The translations under genes and the position numbers were made by a program. The notes below the pieces were generated by a model. It saw only the letters and a list, made by a program, of their open reading frames with translations. It ran no database searches and had not been told where the DNA came from. 64,000 nucleotides of DNA from Thermoanaerobaculia bacterium. GTDB taxonomy: Bacteria; Acidobacteriota; Thermoanaerobaculia; Multivoradales; Multivoraceae. Below are positions 1-8,682 of this stretch, one piece after another (positions within the stretch are counted from its first letter, which is position 1; each line of letters opens with the position of its first letter). The stretch spans positions 1 to 64,000 of the forward strand of contig JAJEBV010000021.1 of assembly GCA_022822365.1 (NCBI GenBank), read 5' to 3'.

Positions 1-86
1 AGATGGTCCGGGCTCCGCCCGGACCGGACCAGATCCACCATCTGCTGCCGGTACTCTGCCGGGTACCGGGGTCTTGATCTTGGCAT
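1..86 (-). CDS. IS3-family transposase OrfA, N-terminal fragment
   Basis: Reading leftward from an ATG at 86, the translation begins MPRSRPRYPAEYRQQMVDLV and continues RSGRSPDH to the window edge. This matches the first helix region of IS3-family OrfA (HTH_Tnp_1), the DNA-binding half of the frameshift-expressed transposase. A strong ribosome binding site, GGAGGAGGT, lies just upstream of the ATG. The reading frame contains a perfect 9-bp inverted repeat at about 5-25. The rest of orfA and all of orfB lie outside the window, so it cannot be judged whether the element is intact. Confidence 0.75.
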   Translation of the reverse strand, partial: MPRSRPRYPAEYRQQMVDLVRSGRSPDH

Positions 87-112
87 CGTGGATACCTCCT
101 CCTCAAAGGATG

Positions 113-140
113 CCGTGTCCACGAAACCGGGGCAAGCTCA
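113..140 (-). repeat. terminal inverted repeat of the IS3-family element
   Basis: Read on the minus strand the sequence begins TGAGCTTGCCCCGG and leads into the orfA leader. IS3-family elements start with TG and commonly have an end of this kind (TGA..TGCCCCGG). The putative terminus at 140 lies 8 nt from the last base of the stop codon of the neighbouring LuxR gene, so the element appears to sit immediately downstream of that gene. The other end is outside the window, so the target duplication cannot be checked. Confidence 0.55.
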
Positions 141-148
141 GAGCGACG

Positions 149-1291
149 TTAGGCGAACTCGGTCGCCGCTAACACCCGCCGCACCAGGTCCACCTGCCGG
201 CGGACGCCCACCTTGGCGTAGATCTGCTCCAGGAACCAGTAGACCGTGCGCTTCTGTCGACCCGTGCTTGCTGCAATCTCGGCGACGGTCTTGCCTTGCG
301 CCAACCAACAGGCGACATCACTCTCAGCAGGCGTGAGGCCGAATGCAGCAGCTACATGGGATCGATCAATGCGACGAGGACGCCATGGATCGGCAATCAG
401 CACCAGTGCCGCGGCCCGCCGGACATCGAAGTCCAGTTCTCGAGCAACCGTAGGTCTGACGTGGACCATGAACCGTCGCCGTCCGAATCGGCGGCTGAGA
501 GAGATCGAGTCGCCAACAGCGACGGAGCCCGACTGCGGCACGGCGCTCGCCAGCAACCGCTCGAAACCGACTCGATCCGCCGCCGCGCTCGCGGAGAGAA
601 TCCCGCCACGGTCTGACAAGCCGTCGCCGCGCCGCAGGACTTCACGTGCGAGATCGTTTGCCGCAATGATCCGCTGCCAGCGGTCCAGGTGAACAACACC
701 CAGACGTTGAGAGTCAAGGAGTTCAGTCAAGGACGTGCCGAGCGCTCCGGCGTCCGCCAGCGCCTGACGCACCCAGACAAGGTGCCGAACGTGGGGCATG
801 ACCCGCTTGATCATCTCGATTTGGCCGGACGACCAGCCACCATCCCGTTCTACGGGGTCACCGATCGCCCACGCAACGTGCGAGTAGCCCTCCGGCGCGT
901 CAAGGCGCACGATCAATGCCCTCTGGGAACGTGTTCGGACGGAGAATTCGTTGTACGTTGCTGAGGTCTTCAGTTCTTCCTTGGTGTAGAGGTCCACCAG
1001 TCGCCTCAAACGGCCGTACGGTTGTTGGCGCGAACGCGGCACCATTTCATCTATACGGTGGTAGGTCCCGAGGTACTCTCTCTCCAGATCCTCGCGGCGT
1101 TCTCCTCGGTGGCAGAGCCCGACCGCGTGGATTCGTAGATCTTCTTCCGGGCCCTCAACGATCCAGAGAGCGCTGCCCTTTGCCCCGCAAGCCTCCTCGA
1201 TCAGGGTCGAGGCGCGGGGCCAATGAGCGCCGTCGAACACGGCGCGGTCCAGGGAAGCGAGGATGCGTTCAAACTTGCCTGGTTCGCTCAC
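149..1291 (-). CDS. LuxR-family transcriptional regulator
   Basis: A 380-aa cytoplasmic DNA-binding regulator. The C-terminal 65 or so residues are a LuxR/GerE helix-turn-helix: the segment FGLTPAESDVACWLAQGK is followed by TVAEIAASTGRQKRTVYWFL and KVGVRRQVDLVRRVL. The N-terminal 300 residues carry no recognisable autoinducer or receiver domain; they look like a GAF/PAS-type sensor, which is inference. The start is GTG at 1291, with no clear Shine-Dalgarno. The gene ends TAA at 149, next to the IS3-family terminus. It is transcribed away from the FG-GAP lipoprotein gene, about 400 bp apart. The ligand and targets cannot be told from sequence. Confidence 0.85.
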   Translation of the reverse strand: MSEPGKFERILASLDRAVFDGAHWPRASTLIEEACGAKGSALWIVEGPEEDLRIHAVGLCHRGERREDLEREYLGTYHRIDEMVPRSRQQPYGRLRRLVDLYTKEELKTSATYNEFSVRTRSQRALIVRLDAPEGYSHVAWAIGDPVERDGGWSSGQIEMIKRVMPHVRHLVWVRQALADAGALGTSLTELLDSQRLGVVHLDRWQRIIAANDLAREVLRRGDGLSDRGGILSASAAADRVGFERLLASAVPQSGSVAVGDSISLSRRFGRRRFMVHVRPTVARELDFDVRRAAALVLIADPWRPRRIDRSHVAAAFGLTPAESDVACWLAQGKTVAEIAASTGRQKRTVYWFLEQIYAKVGVRRQVDLVRRVLAATEFA

Positions 1292-1701
1292 AACGGACCC
1301 AAGCAGTTGCTCACCGACATGTACGCACTGGAGACGAGGACATAGAGGAAAGTGCCTCTACTCCGTGCGGCTCCGCCACGATGGGCGTACAGCCGCCACC
1401 TGCTTTGAGAGCACGGCACCCATGCCGTCACCTGCCCAAGTGCGAGGTGAGCCAACTGCTGAGGAGTCTGAACCAGCAGGACGCCTCTGCGCACCGGTAG
1501 AATTACCGGGGCTGTCGTGACGGACAGCGTCGCCGTTACAGTGCCGAAGCGGGGCGACCGCCGCACATGGGCAAACAAACTGCGGTGGGTCGATGTTCCG
1601 GCGTTGATCCACTCGGGGAGTGGAGCGAGGCTGACGCCTCGGCCGGTTCCACCCAAGTACACTCGGCATCCTGTTCCCAACCACGTTCGAGAGATCGCTT
1701 C
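1292..1701. other. 410-bp intergenic region between divergent genes
   Basis: The space between the LuxR gene and the FG-GAP lipoprotein gene has no convincing coding sequence on either strand. It contains a short dyad at 1511-1527 (CTGTC ... GACAG) and a partial copy of the interspersed hairpin repeat (R1, 1622-1660). Promoters for both divergent genes should lie here, but I see no convincing -35/-10 pair. Confidence 0.5.
1622..1660 (+). repeat. R1, partial copy of the hairpin repeat family
   Basis: The first 19 bases (GGAGCGAGGCTGACGCCTCG) are identical to hairpin 1 of the full-length copies, and the end ACCCAAGT resembles the constant tail. Hairpins 2 and 3 are missing, so it looks like a deletion derivative. 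It lies 42 bp upstream of the FG-GAP lipoprotein start. Confidence 0.6.
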
Positions 1702-3195
<1,494 letters not shown>

Positions 3196-3210
3196 CGACT
3201 CAGCCCCTGC

Positions 3211-3840
3211 TCACTCGCCGCCCGTATCCGGCCGATCGTCGGACACGAAGCCGTCGCGGTTCGGCATCTCGACCTTGGGCAGGGTCTCCCGGTCGAGCAC
3301 CGCGTCCTCGCCGACGATGCCTCCCAGGTGCAGCAGGTGGGCGACGACGGCGTAGATCTCGTCGTCGCTGAGTGAACCCGGTGACTCGTAGGGCATGGAG
3401 CGGCGGATGTAGTCCCAGAGGGTCGTGGCGTACGGCCAGTAGCTCTCGACGGTCTTCCGTGGCCGCTCGGAGGTAAGGCTGTCGCGGCCGCCGACGAGTG
3501 CCGCGGCGTCTTCGCCGCCGGCGTTCCGCCCGTGGCAGGCGGCGCAGAACTGCTGGTAGATGGCCCTGCCCTCGCTGACGGTGCCGCGGCCTTCGGGCAG
3601 GCCCTTGCCGTCGGGGAACACGGTGTAGCCGGCGGCGCCGAGTTCTTCGGCGGTCGGCTCGCTGCCGAGGCCCGTGAGTTCGGACTCGTCGGCAGCGTGG
3701 GTAACTGGCACGGCGAGCAGGAGGAGGACGGCGCAGAAAGGAGCGAGGCTGACGCCTCGCGCGTTTCGACGCCGCCTTGGGCGGCAGCGGGTCAGAGGAC
3801 CCGCGCACCCAGTGGGAAGCGGGCCCCTAAGCCTCGGCAT
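3211..3840 (-). CDS. monohaem cytochrome c, partner of the sulfite dehydrogenase
   Basis: A 209-aa periplasmic cytochrome c. One haem site, CAACH, is at residues 99-103, and a likely axial Met lies in RRSMPYESPGSLS about 50 residues later. It overlaps the 3' end of the upstream SoxC-like gene by 14 nt, so the two are probably translated together and the cytochrome should take electrons from the molybdenum subunit. SoxD proteins are usually diheme, so this is not a canonical SoxD. The first 30 or so residues are encoded by repeat copy R2 and precede the hydrophobic signal core (APFCAVLLLLAVPVTHA). No alternative ATG, GTG or TTG occurs in that stretch, so the repeat appears to form the basic n-region of the signal peptide. 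Confidence 0.8.
   Translation of the reverse strand: MPRLRGPLPTGCAGPLTRCRPRRRRNARGVSLAPFCAVLLLLAVPVTHAADESELTGLGSEPTAEELGAAGYTVFPDGKGLPEGRGTVSEGRAIYQQFCAACHGRNAGGEDAAALVGGRDSLTSERPRKTVESYWPYATTLWDYIRRSMPYESPGSLSDDEIYAVVAHLLHLGGIVGEDAVLDRETLPKVEMPNRDGFVSDDRPDTGGE
3740..3815 (+). repeat. R2, full-length hairpin repeat
   Basis: Three hairpins in series: GAGGC-TGAC-GCCTC (3745-3758), GCCGCC-TTG-GGCGGC, and GGGTC-AGAG-GACCC, followed by the tail GCGCACCCAGTG. The orientation is opposite to the cytochrome gene whose 5' end it occupies. Base identity with copies R7 and R8 is very high across the whole unit. Confidence 0.85.
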
Positions 3841-5065
3841 TCGTCACCTCGCCCGACTCCTGGACTTCCCAGGCCTTGATCCGGTTGTTGTGGTAGATCG
3901 TCGACCGCCCCCTCGCTTCGAGCAGCGCCGCCAGGGTCGGCTGAACGTAGCCCGTGTCGTCGGTGGCCCTCGACATCAAGACATGCCGGCCGCCGTCCCA
4001 GCGCCAAGGCGAGCGAAAGCGCGTGAACGCCTTCGCATGGCGCGGCCCTTCGATCTCGGCGTCGGCCCAGGACCGGCCGCCGTCCGTCGACACCTCGACG
4101 CGTGAGATCGTGCCGCGGCCGGACCAGGCCAGGCCGCGGATCTCGCAGAACCCGGGCCCGTCCAGTCTCTGCTCGCCCGAAGGCCGCGTGATGACGGACT
4201 TCGCGTCCATGACCAGCGTGAACTGGCGCGCCTTGCCGTCCGGCAGCAGGTCCGTGTACTTCGACGTCTCGTCGCGGGCCATCGACGGCATGTGGGCGAC
4301 CTCGATCCGCCGCAGCCACTTGACGCTGATGCTGCCTTCGCAGCCCGGCACCAGGAGACGCAGCGGGTAGCCCTGCTCGGGGCGGACGGCCTCGCCGTTC
4401 TGGCCGTAGGCGATCATCACGTCGTCGAGCGCCCGCTCCAGCGGCACGCTGCGGCTCATCAGTCCGGCGTCCGCGCCCTCCGCGACGACCCAGCTCGCCT
4501 CCGGCTTGACCCCGACTTCGTCCAGCAGGTCCGCCAGCAGCACGCCGGTCCACTCGCTGCAGCTCGCCAGGCCGTGGCTCAACTGCACGTTCGGCGCGCC
4601 GGCCGGCGACCACTCGCGGGCGCTGTTGCCGGAGCACTCGATGAAGTGGAAACGCGACACCGAGGACATCCGCACCAGGTCGTCCATCGTGAACACGAGC
4701 GGACGATCGACGAGCCCGTGGATCGTGAGCCGGTGGGTGTCCGGGTCGATCGCCGGCACGCCCGTGTGGTGGCGCTCGAAGTGGAGGCCGGACGGTGTGA
4801 CGATGCCCTCGAGATCGGCAAGCGGCGTGTTCGAGGACGACGCCGTGGCGTCGGGCGCGCGGCTCCAGCGCTTCGAGTCCTCGAAGGGCGACGGCTTGCC
4901 GTACTCGGTGGGGGTCTCGCCGAGGTCGCGGATGGCACCCGGCGTCTGGGCGCTTGCGCGGGCGGCGAAAGAGCCCGCCGCGGCCGCGCCGGCGAGTCCG
5001 AGGAACGAGCGGCGGCTGGGCCGTTCCGAGCCGCGCCTGCGAGTAGTCATCACTCTCTCCTTCAA
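3827..5065 (-). CDS. soxC: SoxC-like molybdopterin sulfite dehydrogenase
   Basis: A 412-aa oxidoreductase of the sulfite oxidase family. A Tat signal with the twin arginine (RRSFLGLAGAAAAG, residues 18-31) predicts export of the folded, cofactor-loaded enzyme to the periplasm. The molybdenum-ligating cysteine sits in FIECSGNS (Cys144), and the C-terminal third has the Mo-co dimerisation domain (ISRVEVSTDGGRSW, FRSPWRWDG). It should oxidise sulfite or a Sox-bound sulfur group and pass electrons to the cytochrome encoded next. No soxXAYZB genes are in the window, so a free-standing sulfite dehydrogenase role is as likely as a Sox role. The start could be ATG 5065 or ATG 5050; the second begins MTTRRRG. 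Confidence 0.85.
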   Translation of the reverse strand: MKERVMTTRRRGSERPSRRSFLGLAGAAAAGSFAARASAQTPGAIRDLGETPTEYGKPSPFEDSKRWSRAPDATASSSNTPLADLEGIVTPSGLHFERHHTGVPAIDPDTHRLTIHGLVDRPLVFTMDDLVRMSSVSRFHFIECSGNSAREWSPAGAPNVQLSHGLASCSEWTGVLLADLLDEVGVKPEASWVVAEGADAGLMSRSVPLERALDDVMIAYGQNGEAVRPEQGYPLRLLVPGCEGSISVKWLRRIEVAHMPSMARDETSKYTDLLPDGKARQFTLVMDAKSVITRPSGEQRLDGPGFCEIRGLAWSGRGTISRVEVSTDGGRSWADAEIEGPRHAKAFTRFRSPWRWDGGRHVLMSRATDDTGYVQPTLAALLEARGRSTIYHNNRIKAWEVQESGEVTNAEA

Positions 5066-5157
5066 GCTGTGTTCGGTGTTCCAAGCCTAGCGGCTGCACC
5101 GACGACCCACACTGGCTGCGTCGTTGTTACAGTTCCCCGTTCACGGTCGCCGCGACG

Positions 5158-6213
5158 ATGTCTTCACACGACGAAAGCACGGGCCCCGAGGGCTACGATC
5201 AACCCGCCGTCGAGGCCTGGATCGCCGAACACGTCGACAGCCTGACACCGCCCCTCCAGTGGACCCGGCTCGAGGGCGGCCACTCGAACCTGACTTACCG
5301 GATCGAGGACGGGAAGGGCCGCGCCGCGGTCATCCGGCGGCCGCCGCAGGGCAAGCTGCTGCCCAAGGCGCACGACATGAGCCGCGAGTGGTCGCTGATC
5401 TCGGCGCTCGGGCCGACTCCGGTGCCGGTGCCGCCGGCGATCGCCTTCTGCGAGAGCCCGGACGTCACCGGCGCCTGGTTCTACGTGATGGGCCTGGTCA
5501 ACGGCCGGCCGCTCTACAGCTCGGCGCACACCGAGGAGTGGGTGCCGCGGGAACGCCGCCCGAAGCTGGCGCATTCGTTCATCGACGTCCTGGCCGAACT
5601 CCATGCCGTCGACCCGGACGACGTCGGCCTCGGCGAGCTCGGCAAGCGCGACAGCTACGTCGGGCGGCAGCTTCGCACCTGGTACCGGTCGTGGACGGCG
5701 TCCGTCGAGCCCGCGCAGCTCGACGACCCGCGGGCGCACGAGCTGCAGCGCTACTTCCTCGAGCACCTGCCGGACCAGGGGCCGGCGAAAGTCGTCCACG
5801 GCGACTACGGGCTGCACAACTGCCTGGTCGGGCCGGACTCGACGATTGCCGCCGTCGTCGACTGGGAGATCTCGACCCTCGGCGATCCGCTGGCGGACCT
5901 GGCCTACGCGATGAACCAGTGGCTGCCGGCGACGGACACGATGCCCACGGGCTCTGGAGGCGCCACCGCGGCGCCCGGTTTCCCGGCGCGCGAGGAACTG
6001 CTGGACCGCTACGCGGAGCGGACCGGCCGCGACCTGTCGAATCTCGACTACTACGTCGGTTTCAACCGCTGGAAGTCGGCGGCAATCGTGCACGGCGTGT
6101 ATGCGCGGTACATGGAGGGCAAGAAGAGCACCGAAGGCGTCGACATGCCGGAGATGCGCCAGCGCATCGTGCGCACTCTCGACCTGGCTGAAGAAGCAGT
6201 CAACCGCCTCTGA
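5158..6213 (+). CDS. APH-family phosphotransferase (ACAD10-like)
   Basis: A 351-aa soluble kinase of the aminoglycoside phosphotransferase/choline kinase fold. The N-lobe has a glycine-rich region (LEGGHSNLTYRIE), the catalytic loop is VHGDYGLHNCLV, and the metal-binding segment is VDWEISTLGDPLADLAY. This combination, with GDPLADLAY, is typical of the subgroup often linked to acyl-CoA dehydrogenases (ACAD10 N-terminal type), thought to phosphorylate hydroxyacyl substrates; no dehydrogenase gene is adjacent here. It is transcribed divergently from the soxC-like gene with a 92-bp gap. The natural substrate is unknown and antibiotic resistance is not implied. Confidence 0.85.
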   Translation: MSSHDESTGPEGYDQPAVEAWIAEHVDSLTPPLQWTRLEGGHSNLTYRIEDGKGRAAVIRRPPQGKLLPKAHDMSREWSLISALGPTPVPVPPAIAFCESPDVTGAWFYVMGLVNGRPLYSSAHTEEWVPRERRPKLAHSFIDVLAELHAVDPDDVGLGELGKRDSYVGRQLRTWYRSWTASVEPAQLDDPRAHELQRYFLEHLPDQGPAKVVHGDYGLHNCLVGPDSTIAAVVDWEISTLGDPLADLAYAMNQWLPATDTMPTGSGGATAAPGFPAREELLDRYAERTGRDLSNLDYYVGFNRWKSAAIVHGVYARYMEGKKSTEGVDMPEMRQRIVRTLDLAEEAVNRL

Positions 6214-6218
6214 GGCCG

Positions 6219-6240
6219 CACACTGGGTGTGCCGGCGGCC
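6219..6240 (-). repeat. R3, short hairpin-repeat remnant
   Basis: Read on the minus strand: GCCGGCACACCCAGTGTGCGGC. The constant tail ACCCAGTGTG is intact but the hairpin arms are largely gone. It fills the gap between two converging genes (stops at 6213 and 6252). Confidence 0.55.
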
Positions 6241-6251
6241 TCTCCTTGTCC

Positions 6252-8126
6252 CTACGGCAACCGGAACGCGAGCAGCTCTTCCGTCGCCGTCACCGCCACG
6301 TACTGCCGGCCGTCCGCCGCCACGTACGTCATCGGGTTCGCGTTGCCCGGGAACGGCAACTCCAGCGACCACAGTTCCTCGCCGGTCTCCACGTCGAGCG
6401 CCCGGAAGCGGCGGTCGTCGGTCGCGGCGATGAAGGCGAGGCCGCCGGCGGTGACGATCGCCGAGGCGCGGCCGGGGCGGCCGGTTTCCCGCTTCTCCGC
6501 CGGCAGGCCCTCCGTGACGCCGAGCGGCCGCCGCCACGCGACTTCGCCAGTATCGGCATCGACCGCGGTCAGAGCCCCCCAGGGCGGCTTCTGGCACGGC
6601 CAGGACGCGTCGCCGATGCGGACCGCGAAGGAGAACGGCCGGGCCACCCGCAGGACGTACGTCGGAGGATCGACCTCCGTGTCCTCCTCGACCCAGCCCA
6701 TCGTGCCGACATCCTGGCTGAGGGCGAGCAGCCGGCGCGTCGCCGGATCGAATGCGACGCCGCCCCAGTTCGGGCCGCCGGCCAGACCCGGAAACAGCAG
6801 GGTGGCGCCGCGCTCCTCGGCGCCCCGGTGCATCCAGGGCGTGTACGGGCCCGCGTTGTGAAGTGGTCCGGCGCTCTCGACCAGTTCGGCGCAGGCTTCC
6901 GCGTGCTCGGCGGTCGTGTCGTCGGCGGTCACCAGGTCCTCCGCCTCGTAGCCGACTCGCCCCAATGCCGGCGTCACACCCGGAATCGGCTGGGTCGGGT
7001 GGGTCTGCTCCCCGGGCACCTCGCTCGCCGGCATCGGCCGCTCCTCAACGCCGAAGACCGGCTCGCCGTTCTCCCGGTTCAGGACGAAGAGGTAACCCGA
7101 CTTCGTCGTCACGGCGAGAGCATCGATCGTCTCGCCGCCCCGCTCGACCTCGAACAACACCGGCGGCGCCGGCGGGTCGTGGTCCCAGATGTCGTGGTGG
7201 ATCGTCTGGAAGTGCCAGCGGTAGTCCCCCGTCCGGATGTCGACCGCGACCACCGCGTTCGCGAACAGGTTGGCGCCGTGCCGGTCGCCGCCGTAAGCGA
7301 AGGGAATCGGCGCGGCGAGCGGCAGGAACACGAGTTCCCGTTCCTCGTCGACCGTGAAGTAGAACGGCCAGGCGTTCCCGCCCAGGCGGCCACGCCAGCT
7401 CTCGCCCTCCCAGGTCTCGTTGCCAACCTCGCCCGGCTGCGCCACGGAGTTGAACTCCCAGAGCTTCTCGCCGGTGACGGCGCTGAACGCCCGCGCGTTG
7501 CCGATTCCGCCCGCCGTGCCGGGCGGCGTGTTCGCGCCGACGACGACGATGTCCTGCCAGACCAGGGGCACGGAGTTGTAGGGAACGCCGATGTCGACGA
7601 TGCCGCCATCGCCGAACTCCGTCGCCGGCGTTCCTGAAGCCGCGTCGAGCGCGACGAGACGCGCGCCGGCGCAGAACAGGATGCGGGGCGCCGCTCCGTC
7701 CGCGCCGGCGCCCGGCCAGTACGAGACGCCGCGGCGCGAAGGAGCGCCGTCCGCCACCGCGTGGCGCCAGATTTCGGCCCCGGTCGCCGCGTCGAGCGCG
7801 ACCACCGCGCGGGCCGCCGGCAGGTAGAGCAGGCCGTCCACCGCGATGGGCGTCGCCTGGGAGCGCGCCGGCCGCCCGGGATCGCCCGCCGCACCCTCGC
7901 CGGCGGGCGAAGAGGCGAGTGCGTAGCTCCAGGCCGGCTCGAGGTGGCCGACGTTGCCGGTCGTGATCTCGGCGAGCGGCGAGTATCCCGTGCCCGCGGC
8001 GTCGCCGCGGTACATCGGCCAGTCGGCGCGCTCCGGGCCGCCCGACGAACCGTCGCCGCAGCCCAGAACGGCCAACGCCGCGACCGTCGCCGCAAGAGGC
8101 CGTATGATCCTCGCTCCACACTTCAT
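6252..8126 (-). CDS. PQQ-dependent dehydrogenase lipoprotein
   Basis: A 624-aa quinoprotein with an eight-bladed propeller, similar to membrane-bound glucose/alcohol dehydrogenases. The chosen ATG at 8126 gives a lipoprotein signal (LAVLGCGDG), so the enzyme is probably anchored facing the periplasm. Propeller tryptophan motifs are visible (WPMYRGDAAGTGYSPL, LYLPAARAVVALDAATGAEIW, GEELWSLELPFPGN), as is the segment DHDPPAPPVLFEVERGG seen in soluble-domain quinoproteins. It oxidises a sugar or alcohol using PQQ. The divergent cytochrome gene at 8244 and the sugar dehydrogenase at 8683 suggest a common electron route. The substrate cannot be deduced. Confidence 0.85.
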   Translation of the reverse strand: MKCGARIIRPLAATVAALAVLGCGDGSSGGPERADWPMYRGDAAGTGYSPLAEITTGNVGHLEPAWSYALASSPAGEGAAGDPGRPARSQATPIAVDGLLYLPAARAVVALDAATGAEIWRHAVADGAPSRRGVSYWPGAGADGAAPRILFCAGARLVALDAASGTPATEFGDGGIVDIGVPYNSVPLVWQDIVVVGANTPPGTAGGIGNARAFSAVTGEKLWEFNSVAQPGEVGNETWEGESWRGRLGGNAWPFYFTVDEERELVFLPLAAPIPFAYGGDRHGANLFANAVVAVDIRTGDYRWHFQTIHHDIWDHDPPAPPVLFEVERGGETIDALAVTTKSGYLFVLNRENGEPVFGVEERPMPASEVPGEQTHPTQPIPGVTPALGRVGYEAEDLVTADDTTAEHAEACAELVESAGPLHNAGPYTPWMHRGAEERGATLLFPGLAGGPNWGGVAFDPATRRLLALSQDVGTMGWVEEDTEVDPPTYVLRVARPFSFAVRIGDASWPCQKPPWGALTAVDADTGEVAWRRPLGVTEGLPAEKRETGRPGRASAIVTAGGLAFIAATDDRRFRALDVETGEELWSLELPFPGNANPMTYVAADGRQYVAVTATEELLAFRLP

Positions 8127-8170
8127 CGCTGTAGTTCCGGGAATGCCCGTCTGGAAGGGGCTAGACTGTA

Positions 8171-8226
8171 GCCGAGACCCGTTGCCGGCCCTAGTCCAAC
8201 TGCTGAGGCGGCGCGGGTCTCTCGGC
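8171..8226 (+). promoter_or_regulatory. long stem-loop in the cytochrome leader
   Basis: GCCGAGACCCG at 8171-8181 pairs with CGGGTCTCTCGGC at 8214-8226, an 11-bp stem with a 2-nt bulge enclosing a 32-nt loop. It ends 17 nt before the ATG at 8244, just ahead of the AAGGAAG ribosome binding site, so it could control translation of the cytochrome or act as an operator for the divergent pair. Confidence 0.4.
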
Positions 8227-8243
8227 TTGAAGGAAGAGAAGGC

Positions 8244-8672
8244 ATGCACACACGTCCCCGCTTCTCCCTGGCTCTGGCTGTGGCCCTGCTGGTCGCCGGC
8301 GCGGCCGGCGCGCCTCCGGTAAGCGGTCAGGACGAGAAGCAGATCGACTACGCCAGGGACGTGCAGCCGATCCTCGAAGCGTTCTGCTACGAATGCCACG
8401 GCGAGGACAGGTCCCTGCGCGAGGCGGATCTCCGCCTCGACATCAAGGAGTCGGCCTTCAAGGACCTCGGTGGCTTCCCCAACATCGCCCCCGGCGACCC
8501 GGACGACAGCGAGCTCTACATCCGCGTGAGCTCGGAGTTCCTGGAGATGCGGATGCCGCCGTACGAGGCCGGCACCCAGTTGACCGAAGAGCAGATCGAG
8601 ACGATCCGGCTGTGGATCCTCCAGGGAGCCGAGTGGCCGGAGGACGACGACACGGCGGCAGACACCCAGTAG
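8244..8672 (+). CDS. secreted cytochrome c (planctomycete-type domain)
   Basis: A 142-aa periplasmic cytochrome. The N-terminal signal peptide (LALAVALLVAGAAGAPPVSG) is followed by the block IDYARDVQPILEAFCYECHG, with the haem motif CYECH, and ends with MRMPPYEAGTQLTEEQIETI and LRLWILQGAEWP-like sequence. This matches the PSCyt1/cytochrome c domain common beside PQQ enzymes in Acidobacteriota and Planctomycetota. The gene is 10 nt upstream of the sugar dehydrogenase gene, so the two are probably co-transcribed, and it likely accepts electrons from one or both PQQ enzymes. Confidence 0.85.
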   Translation: MHTRPRFSLALAVALLVAGAAGAPPVSGQDEKQIDYARDVQPILEAFCYECHGEDRSLREADLRLDIKESAFKDLGGFPNIAPGDPDDSELYIRVSSEFLEMRMPPYEAGTQLTEEQIETIRLWILQGAEWPEDDDTAADTQ

Positions 8673-8682
8673 GAGATTCACG

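Noticed and set aside
5100..5120. CACACTGGCTGCG, similar to the inverted repeat tail
   Set aside because: One mismatch and no hairpin arms; too short to call a copy of the family.
8560..8582. GCCGGCACCCAGTTG resembling the repeat tail in the cytochrome gene
   Set aside because: It encodes family-typical residues (EAGTQLTEEQ) and has no hairpin; chance likeness.
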